Positions 56,715 to 64,000 of a stretch of 64,000 bases of DNA are shown in pieces. The stretch covers positions 54,935 to 118,934 of the forward strand of contig RWJK01001663.1 of the NCBI GenBank assembly GCA_004335835.1, read 5' to 3'. Below the pieces are notes generated by a model. That model was given only the letters and a program-made list of their open reading frames with translations. It did not search any database and was not told the DNA's origin. This DNA comes from Scenedesmus sp. ARA3. Lineage: Eukaryota; Chlorophyta; Chlorophyceae; Sphaeropleales; Scenedesmaceae. The translations under genes were made by a program, and so were the position numbers. Position 1 is the stretch's first letter; every line of letters begins with the position of its first letter.

Positions 56715-59066
56715 CTAGCTGCTGCCGCCTGCATCCGAGGCCACCTGCTGCTGCTGCTGCTGCTGCTGCAGCCACTGCTGCCGCCGCTCCACTGCTGCCT
56801 GCTGCCGCCGCGCCTCCAGTTTTGCGCGGTACGCCAGCCCCGCTGCCCCCAGCCGATTAATCGGCGCGCGCAGCCGCTCCACCAGCTCATCAAGCGCTGG
56901 CTTTGTCATAACCAGCACATCTTTCCGCACGATGCTGTACACGTTTGCGCCGATCGAAGGCAGGATCTCGACTCCCGGCAGGTTGCGCGCCGCGCGGCGC
57001 AGCATGACGCCGCCATCATCGCCGTCTTTTGCTGAGTCTACCAGCAAGGCATTGAGGCGAGGATGCTCTTGCAGGAGGTGGGAGAGCTTTGCTGCTATGG
57101 CCTTGGTTTTGGGCGAGGTGGGGTGTAGGCTGTCCAGCAGCAGCAGGCGGCCCTCATTGGCCTTGGCTGACAGCGCACACTTGAGGCCCAGGCGGCGCAC
57201 CTGCGGGAGGGTTTAAAGTTTGAGTAAAAGAGGGTTTAGGGTTTGCATGCGGAAGGGTTTAGGGTCTGTGGGGGAGCAGCAGCAGGCGGCACTCATTGGC
57301 TTTGGCTGACAGCGCACACTTGAGGCCCAGGCGGCGCACCTGCGGTTTTAGGGTTTGGCCAGTACAGGAGGTTTCGGGGGAAAAAGTTTGAAGTTCAGCA
57401 GGAATATGTGAGGACAACAGCGACACAGAAGCGCGCAATTGCTGATGCAGCTTTCACTGTTTGCTGCAGACATCAAGCACGGCATGGTGCAGAAGCACAC
57501 AAACATGTAGTGCAAGTCAACACAGCAGCATGACTAGTACTGCTGCAAACGCACCTTCTTTGGCAGCGCGTATGCATACGAGCGAGGGACAGGCCCGTGC
57601 ACAATGCCGCCGCCGCGCCACTGCGGGGCGCGATTGGAGCCCTGCCGTGCCCTGCCGGTGCCCTTCTGAGGCCACGGCTTGCGGCCGCCACCCGAGACCT
57701 GTCCGAGATAGCGGCAGGTGTTAGTTTGCCGTTGGTTTGTTGTTGATGTTGTTGGCATGCAGGCGGACGTTGAGTAGATGTGTGGGAGCAGTGCTCAAGC
57801 ATTGGTGCCGCAGCCTGCCGGTGCCCTTCTGAGGCCACGGCTTGCGGCCGCCTCCTGAAACCTGTGGCCGGCAGGTGTTACATTGTTATGTTTTTAGTTT
57901 ATGACGTTTAGGTTTGTTGATAGTTTTGGTGGCAAGCAGCAGAGGTGCAAAGGGCGTGCAAGCAGGCGTTGAGCAGGAAGTGTGGGGGCAGTGTGCAAGC
58001 ATTGGTGCCGCGCCCTGTCGCTACCTTTCTGCGGACACGGCTTGCGCCCGCCTCCTGAGACCTGTGGCGGCAGGTGTTACAATGTTACATAGTTACAGTG
58101 TCCACTGTCTGATATAGCTTACTGCATCATCGTCCCCTTCTGTGGCCACGGCTTGAAGCGCCTCCCTCGCTGAGGTCCATGTCGCACACAGCACGGTGCA
58201 AGAGGATGCATCCAGATAAAAGCCAGCCACTGTTTCATTTTTGACATTATTCAATGCAGCACACAGCCACGCACCTCGCTGCGTTCCTTGGTCTTGTGTG
58301 TGCCCTGGCGCGCCTTGGCCCGCTGCCAGCGCACCACCTCGTGGATGATGTCCCCACGCACTGCGGCAGCAGCAACAGCAGCAGCAAACGGAAGTGATGT
58401 CAGCAGCAAACAACAGCAGCCAGGGCAGCACAACCTCGTTGATGATGTCACCACACACTGCGCCGGCAGCAGCAGCAGCAGCAGCAGATGACCTTTACAC
58501 AATCTGCAGCTCATCAAGCAAGCACCACCTCGTGGATGATGTCTACAACAAATCCCTGCATCACCCAACCTCTTTTCCCACAGGTGGCACATCGAAGATG
58601 ACTCCTGGCAGCTCCACTGCTGCCAGCTGCTGCTTGATTCAACTTTCATGCCACTACAGATCCAGTGCAACAATCAACATATCATCCAACCACGTCACCC
58701 ACCTGGCACATTGAAGATGTCTCCAGGCAGCTCCACTGCTGCCAGCTGCTGCTTGTCTAAGTTGTACAGTGTCACTCGCCGCGGGCTGTAATACTCTACA
58801 GGAAATGGGTACTGCACCACAAGCCCCGACTTGCCAGGGGCTGGACCTTTTAGCACTGAGGCATCAGACAGTATGGATGGCACTGCTGCTGCAAACCCCG
58901 CGTGCTGCTGCCAGTGGTGGTGCTGCGGCAGCCGCTGCAGCAGCTGCTGCTGTTGCTGAGGTGCTGCTGCTAGGACGCCGCTGCAGCAGCAGCTGCGCAG
59001 CAGGCTGCTGCAGCTTGCTGCCAGGAGCTTCGCGGCTTGTTGCCGCGCAAATACAACTGGTAGCAT
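56715..59066 (-). CDS. MRPL4: Mitochondrial ribosomal protein uL4m (MRPL4)
   Basis: Large-subunit ribosomal protein of the RplD family; organelle assigned from the N-terminal extension. Exons 59066-58703, 58360-58275, 57698-57555, 57200-56715; 1080 nt, 359 aa, phases closed. The N-terminal 60 or so residues are rich in Ala, Arg, Ser, Gln and His and lack acidic residues (presequence-like). The L4 core follows: [24 protein letters not shown], shown here in two exons, then [20 protein letters not shown], the very conserved [19 protein letters not shown] loop, [21 protein letters not shown] and [21 protein letters not shown] basic Gln-rich tail ends the protein. A plastid L4 is the alternative; targeting cannot be decided by eye. 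It is divergent to RRP8. Confidence 0.93.
57265..57345 (-). repeat. Copy of the uL4m exon 4 5' edge with acceptor
   Basis: [20 protein letters not shown] is repeated after a CCGCAG acceptor at 57341-57275; the real exon starts at 57200. Confidence 0.96.
57785..58165 (-). repeat. Three copies of the uL4m exon 3 5' edge
   Basis: cttctgaggccacggcttgc and flanks recur at about 57823, 58030 (decayed) and 58137 (more decayed), decreasing in identity with distance from the real exon (57555-57698). Confidence 0.92.
58425..58645 (-). repeat. Copies of the uL4m exon 2 5' edge and exon 1 3' edge in intron 1
   Basis: The exon 2 start recurs at 58434-58462 and 58527-58548 ('cctcgt(g/t)gatgatgtc'). The exon 1 end recurs at 58581-58640 ('ggcacatcgaagatg', 'ggcagctccactgctgccag'). 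Confidence 0.9.
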
Positions 59067-59415
59067 GACTAATGTGTGTGACCAACGGACGGTTTGAATG
59101 AGCTGTTGCTATCACTGACGGGCTGCAGCAGAGCAAGTTGTACAGCTGCTGCTGCCAGAGCAGCAGCCCAGGTGTAGTGCCTACAGTCCGAGTAGAATGA
59201 TGTGACTAACTAGATCTGAAGTTTAAAATGAATGTGATACTGCAGAGCGCGTCACAGGTCGGCCAGCGAGCAGACGTCTCTGACAAGCAGTGGCACTTGA
59301 TGTTTGCGTTGCAGCAAATCGCGTACGCAAAGTTCACAGAATTTTTGATAAACCTACCAGCAAATGAAATAATTGATAACGGATTTTCCACGAGGATGTT
59401 GCCGAGACTTTGGAC
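59067..59415. promoter_or_regulatory. Bidirectional promoter between uL4m and RRP8
   Basis: 349 bp between divergent start codons, with a less GC-rich centre (59190-59390). No specific element recognised. Confidence 0.6.
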
Positions 59416-60563
59416 ATGCCAGAACCTGCTGCTGGTGACTGCGTCACTTTGCACGGCCCATCAAAAGCCCAAGCAACGTCACCAATCACTTCATCAGACC
59501 TCAGCCAGCCGATTGAGATACGTGCACGGCGCCTGGCTAGTCAAACACCAGCAACACAGCTAGAAGCAGAAGTAACAGCAGCAGCAGCAGCAGCAGCAGC
59601 TCAGGCCAGCAGCATGAGTGACTGGGGCGATGCCTGGGAGCTCCCTGCCTACCCTCAGCTGCCCAAGCTCTTCACCAGCGCCAAGACGGCCAAGAAGCGC
59701 AAGCACAAGGAGTTCTTCACCACTGATGAGCTGCTGGAGCAGCCTGTCAGGCTGCCCAGGCAGCAGCAGCAGCAGCAACGGCAGCAGCATCTAGGTGTGT
59801 ATAACATGCTATGAATGCCCTCCAGATCATATTACCTTAGAACCTTAGATGTTGGCATCAATGGTAATGCCTTGCTGTGTAAGCGTTGTGTCCTGAGCCG
59901 TGTGTTTGCTGCTGTGTGGGGTGTGCATCTTTGCTGTTTGCTTTGCAGGAAAGTCAGACGAGCAGCACGGAGCTGCGAATGGCTCAGCAGCTGCTGCGGA
60001 TGCAGCGCCAGTGCAGCAGCAGAAGGAGAAGAAGCAGAAAAGGAAACATCAGCAGGAGGTTGCAGCGGGGGATGATGCGGTGCCTGCAGCAGCAGTAGCT
60101 CAGCCAGCAGCAGGCAAGCAAGTCAAAAGGCAGCAGCAGCAGCAGCAGCAGCAGGACAAAGTGCCGGCAGAAACACAGAAGGAAAAGAAACGAAGGAAGA
60201 AGGAGCAGCAGCAGCAGCTGGATGCTGCAGGAGCCCTAGCAACAGGCAAGGGACCTGCAGCAGAGGGCATGGCAGCAGCAGCAGCAGCAGCTGACGAGCC
60301 CAGCAAAAAGAGGTCAAAGAACAAGTTCAAGCAGCCAGATTTCCTCCTACAACAGCAGCAGCAGCAGCAGCAGCAAATCAACAAGGAGGCTGGCAGAACC
60401 AAGCAGAAGCAGCTCGAGCATGGTCAGCAACAGCAGCAGCAGCAGCAGCCGCAGGCTGCAGATGGCCATGCTACCCCCAAATCAACAGGGAAGAAGGCTA
60501 AGAAAGCAGTAGCAGCAGCAGCTGCTGCTGATGCCACCCCAAGCAGCAGCAAGCCTCCAGCGC

Positions 60564-60601
<38 letters not shown>

Positions 60602-60664
60602 ACCGGCAAGCAGAAGCAGAAGCCAGCAGCAGCTGGCGCTGCCACTCCCAGCACTGCTGCCAAG

Positions 60665-60701
<37 letters not shown>

Positions 60702-62809
60702 TGCCTGCCGGCAAGCAGCAGCAGAAACCTCCTCCTACCAACCAGCAGCAGCAGCAGCCGAAGGCCCCTGCGGCAGCAGCAGCAGGCGGCAGCAAGCTGC
60801 TGCAGCAGTTCAAGGACCGTCTTGCAGGCAGCCGCTTCAGGCAGCTGAATGAGGCGCTGTACACGCAGCCTGGCGATGACTCGTTTGAGATGCTGCAGCA
60901 GCAGCCGGAGCTGTTTACTCAGTACCATGAGGGCTTTCAGCAGCAGGTGGGGCGTTGTCTACTGTTTGCAAGAAACATTACTTTTGTTTGTATGGGTAAT
61001 GGCAATGCACTGGGTCGCTATGTGTCAGATCATACTGTTCACGCAGTACCATGAGGGCTTCCAGCAGCAGGTGGGGCGTTGTCCATTGTCTTTATGTAAC
61101 GTCATTTGTATGTGCACGGTTATTGCGTCACACTTCAAAGTCTGCTGCCTGTTAGCTGTTTGTCCGGTGCCTCTCTGCCTCCTGTCGGCTGCTTTCTGCT
61201 GCCTCTCTGCCTCCTGTAGGCTACCTTGCCAGATCAAGCGTCTTCACAGTGCTTCTGTATTCAACAGTCTGCTGCTGGTGCTGCACTTGCAGGTCAAGTC
61301 GTGGCCCACGCAGCCGCTGGACGCTGCCATTGCCTGGCTCAGCAGCAAGCCTGAGGCAATGACCGTGGCTGACTTTGGCTGCGGAGACGCACGGCTGGCG
61401 GCCACAGTGAAGCAGGTGAGGCTGCAGCTTATACTAGTAACAGAACCCCAAAACCCTAGATCCTGAACACGACGACAGCAGCAAGCCGGAGTCGATGGTC
61501 GCGGCTTTCTTTGGCTGCGGAGATGCTCGGCTGGCGGCCACAGTGAAGCAGGTGAGGCTGCAACCTAAAATGAAACACAACCCTACTCCCAGGTGTAACA
61601 GAGCATCAAGCTGTTGGCTGGTGTGGCTGACGTCGGCTGCGGAGATGCTCGGCTGGCGGCCAGAGCAAAGCAGGTGAGGCCCAACCCTAGACCATCAACA
61701 AAAACCCTACACGACAAACTGAACAGCAGCAGCAAGCTCGAGTCTGTGCCATCACCTGCACCTGCAGGTGGTGCATTCTTTGGACCTGGTTGCAACCGCC
61801 CCCGGCGTCATTGCCTGCAACACGGCGGCTGCATTTAAGTTGAACATCCCTAAACGACTAACATCTCTGTGCCGTTTGTTGCACCTGCAGACAGTGCACT
61901 CACTGGACTTAGTTGCAACCGCGCCCGGCGTCATCGCCTGCAACATGGCCGCCACCCCCCTGAGCAGCGGCAGCGTCGATGCAGCGGTGTTCAGCCTGGC
62001 GCTGATGGGCCTGGACTATGGGGCATTTTTGGTGGAGGCTGCGCGCGTGCTGAAGCAAAACGGCTGGCTGTGGATTGCAGAGGTGGGATGCTGCTGCTGT
62101 GGTGGTGCTGCTGCTTCTGCTGCCTCCTCCTCCTGCTGCTGTCGCTTTTGTTGCGCGTGCTGTCCTCCTTTGCTTGTGGCCTCGTTGCACGAGCAACGGC
62201 TGTGTGCGCTTACCGGTGCGTGTCTGCGCCGCTGCTGGCGGCAGCTGCAGCGGCGAAGTTTCTCGGCCGTTGCCATGCTTGCATACCTGTTCAGCGCATA
62301 TCTTGATCAACAAACGTGCATGCATGGTAGCCCTGCAGGTGCGCAGCCTTTCGGCGGCAGCATGGGCAGTGGCGAGGACGCCGGGCCCCTTGCAATTGCG
62401 TGCAACCTCTAAGATTGCAGCTCGTAACATTGCAATGCATGCGTGGTTATGTCCTTCAGGTGCGCAGCCGCTTTGGCAGCAGCAGCGGCGAGGACGTCCG
62501 GCCCTTTTTGCGCTGCCTGCAATCTATAATTCGAGCATACTTGTGACTTTGTACAACATTGTTTGTATACTGCGTGCAAATGGCTCTGCCTTGCAGGTGC
62601 GCAGCCGCTTTGGCGGCAGCAGCGGCGAGGACTTCAAGCCGTTCCTGCGCTGCCTGCAGCAGCTAGGCTTCAAGCTGGTGCAGCAGGACGCCTCCAACCG
62701 CATGTTTGTGGTGTTCGTGCTGAAGAAGCAGCAGGCGGCTGCAGGCGCTGCTGCTGCTGCTGGGCTCAAGTGGCCGCTGCTGAAGGCCTGTGTGTACAAG
62801 AAGCGCTGA
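59416..62809 (+). CDS. RRP8: RRP8-type nucleolar rRNA methyltransferase
   Basis: SAM-dependent methyltransferase, by family an N1-methyladenosine enzyme of 25S/28S rRNA in the nucleolus. Exons 59416-59794, 59949-60946, 61293-61415, 61891-62082, 62597-62809; 1905 nt, 634 aa, phases closed. The first 430 or so residues are disordered, rich in Lys, Gln and Ala (KKRKHKEFF, KEKKQKRKH, KKRSKNKFKQPDFLL; likely nucleolar signals). The catalytic domain is textbook: SRFRQLNEALYTQ, LFTQYHEGFQQQVKSWPTQPL, MTVADFGCGDARLA (SAM motif I), VHSLDLVATAPGVIACNMA, PLSSGSVDAAVFSLALMG, FLVEAARVLKQNGWLWIAEV, SRFGG, LGFKLVQQDASNRMFVVF and K-K. The chosen ATG is the first in frame after an upstream stop. Confidence 0.94.
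61028..61078 (+). repeat. Copy of the RRP8 exon 2 3' edge with donor
   Basis: TQYHEGFQQQ then GTGGGGCGTTGTC is repeated 122 bp downstream of the real edge at 60946. Confidence 0.96.
61475..61682 (+). repeat. Two copies of the RRP8 exon 3 3' edge (SAM motif I) with donor
   Basis: Units ending near 61551 and 61670 repeat FGCGDARLAATVKQ / VGCGDARLAARAKQ then GTGAGG; the real exon ends at 61415. Spacing about 118-136 bp. Confidence 0.96.
61752..61848 (+). repeat. Copy of the RRP8 exon 4 5' edge with acceptor
   Basis: ctgcag then VVHSLDLVATAPGVIACNTA at 61768-61830; the real exon starts at 61891. Confidence 0.96.
62328..62528 (+). repeat. Two copies of the RRP8 exon 5 5' edge with acceptor
   Basis: CAG/GTGCGCAGCC followed by FGGSSGEDF-like codons at 62340 and 62461; the real exon starts at 62597. 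Confidence 0.96.
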
Positions 62810-62884
62810 TCAGCGGCAGCGACTCAGGGCCTCAACAGCCTTCTTGGCAACCATCATCGCGACTGCTGTTGCAGTTGGTGTGCG

Positions 62885-63060
62885 ACAACAGGCGCTGGGC
62901 TTCAAGCTGGTGCAGCAGGATGTATGCCGGAGCTCCAACCGCATGTTTGTGGTGTTCGTGCTGAAGAAGCAGCAGCAGGCGGCTGCAGGCGCTGCTGCTG
63001 CGCTCATGAGCCTTGATCAAGTGGCCGCCGCTGAAGGCCTGTGTGTACAAGAAGGGCTGA
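62885..63060 (+). repeat. Copy of the RRP8 terminal exon, with stop, beyond the real stop
   Basis: Repeats LGFKLVQQD..NRMFVVFVLKK through the final CVYKK codons and a TGA at 63058-63060, with small insertions that shift frame internally. Confidence 0.95.
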
Positions 63061-64000
63061 TTGGTCATGGCCAGGGGCCCTGACTTGAAACAGTCTACCT
63101 GGCAATTGTCGTCAATAATTGTTACTGGTGGCGTTGGCAGCACAGTGTGACGTCAGGCACTAGGCCTTCCTTGGTGTCAGCTGTTGGGGTGCACCGTGTG
63201 ACTGTGGGGTGTTTGCGCAGGACGCAGCAGACACAGCTGCCGTGGCAGTAACGTACACGTAACAAACATGCAGTTGGAACTTCACACATGAAGTGAGCCG
63301 ATTTGGCGTGTACACTTGCCAACGTTGGTTACCAACTCGAAACATCTGCAAGGCACTGCCACAACTGCCGCCAGCCACGATGACATGCCGCATGGCGGCA
63401 CCCCTCAGACAGAGACATGGCAGCGCCCCCAGTACTAGTGGGCAGTGCAGCCACAGAAATAGTGTGATTGATCAATCAAGCCGGCATACACACCAGGCCC
63501 ACTGGTCAACGTACGGTCAACACCCTCTTTGAACGAGTCAACGCCTCACTCATGATTCGACCCCCTACCGCCCAGCAGCTGACGTGTTGACCTATGCAGC
63601 TGTACAGGCCATCAAGCACACAACAAGGGCCACGCTGGGACCCCTGACACCCCACATGTACACAAACTGGTTAGATATAACTACACACAGTGGCTGGGGG
63701 CGCGCGTGTATGTATGTGTACCACTCACTGCCACCCCGCGGCAAACGCTTTGCTTCTGTGCAAACTGTGACCAAACTATCATTAACCTGGGGACCCTTGA
63801 ATAGGAAGATGACTAGGCCCCTCTGTACAGTCTCATTGGGCTGGCTCATACCATCCAAGATGGTGCCAGGACCCACATGTAACTATCCTCTCTCATTATT
63901 CCAGCACACCAAGCCCTCCCCAGGTGCAGGATGCCACAATGTAGTCTGTGATTTGCAGCGCTCTGCTGTTGCTGTGCACTGCTCTGTGGTTGCAGAACCC
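63061..64000. other. Right-edge region without a recognised gene
   Basis: No conserved coding segment, RNA gene or tandem repeat found; short frames on both strands show no family resemblance. It may be a promoter or intron of a gene outside the window. Confidence 0.3.

Noticed and set aside
11228..63060. All exon-edge copies as assembly errors from merging haplotypes
   Set aside because: Copies differ from each other in graded fashion, keep regular spacing and obey an edge/side rule that mis-assembly would not produce; long reads are still needed for copy numbers.
1..64000. Transposons, tRNA or rRNA genes
   Set aside because: No transposase or reverse-transcriptase motifs, terminal repeats with target duplications, or tRNA cloverleaf were recognised by eye; a covariance-model search was not possible.

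Overview
The window is nuclear DNA of a green alga, most likely a core chlorophyte (Chlorophyceae). Four things point there. A nuclear gene with a transit-peptide-like start encodes the plastid ribosomal protein PSRP-3. There is a phytochelatin synthase beside an ABCC transporter. Introns are many and short, with donors of the GTGAGT or GTGCGB type. (CAG)n/(CTG)n runs are extreme and encode poly-Q, poly-A and poly-S according to frame. There are no operons; genes were rebuilt exon by exon, and for most models every exon-exon phase closes exactly.

Layout, left to right: (1) minus strand, about 240-6020, a KNL1/Spc105-type kinetochore scaffold whose C-terminus lies off the left edge; (2) plus strand, 7407 to about 14.3 kb, a very large low-complexity single-pass membrane protein with three Cys/Trp repeats; (3) 14.4-17.0 kb, satellite-rich spacer; (4) minus, 17054 to about 19040, an F-box/leucine-rich protein; (5) minus, 20368-24339, plastid ribosomal protein PSRP-3 (Ycf65), 8 exons, 333 aa; (6) minus, 26167-37535, a full ABCC (MRP-type) transporter, 21 exons, 1724 aa; (7) plus, 38445-43422, phytochelatin synthase, 7 exons, 646 aa; (8) minus, 45207-55443, transportin-1 (Kap-beta2), 17 exons, 932 aa; (9) minus, 56715-59066, mitochondrial ribosomal protein uL4m, 4 exons, 359 aa; (10) plus, 59416-62809, RRP8-type nucleolar methyltransferase, 5 exons, 634 aa. 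The last 1.2 kb holds only a decayed copy of the RRP8 terminal exon.

Functional links: the ABCC transporter and phytochelatin synthase are head to head across about 0.9 kb. This is a plausible co-regulated heavy-metal detoxification pair, one making phytochelatin and the other moving it or its metal complexes into a vacuole-like compartment. uL4m and RRP8 share a 349-bp divergent promoter, and both serve ribosome biogenesis.

The most unusual property is genomic. Almost every multi-exon gene here carries tandem copies, usually 1-5 with a spacing near 100-130 bp, of single exon EDGES with their splice site. Copies of a 5' exon edge with its acceptor lie in the upstream intron. Copies of a 3' exon edge with its donor lie in the downstream intron. 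Copies of terminal exons lie beyond the stop codon. I found about 40 such copies and none containing a complete internal exon. The simplest reading is a very high rate of short tandem duplication, with survivors only where splicing or the stop codon hides the extra copy. This fills the introns with decoy splice sites and fixes intron size. Two 50-N assembly gaps fall inside such repeats.
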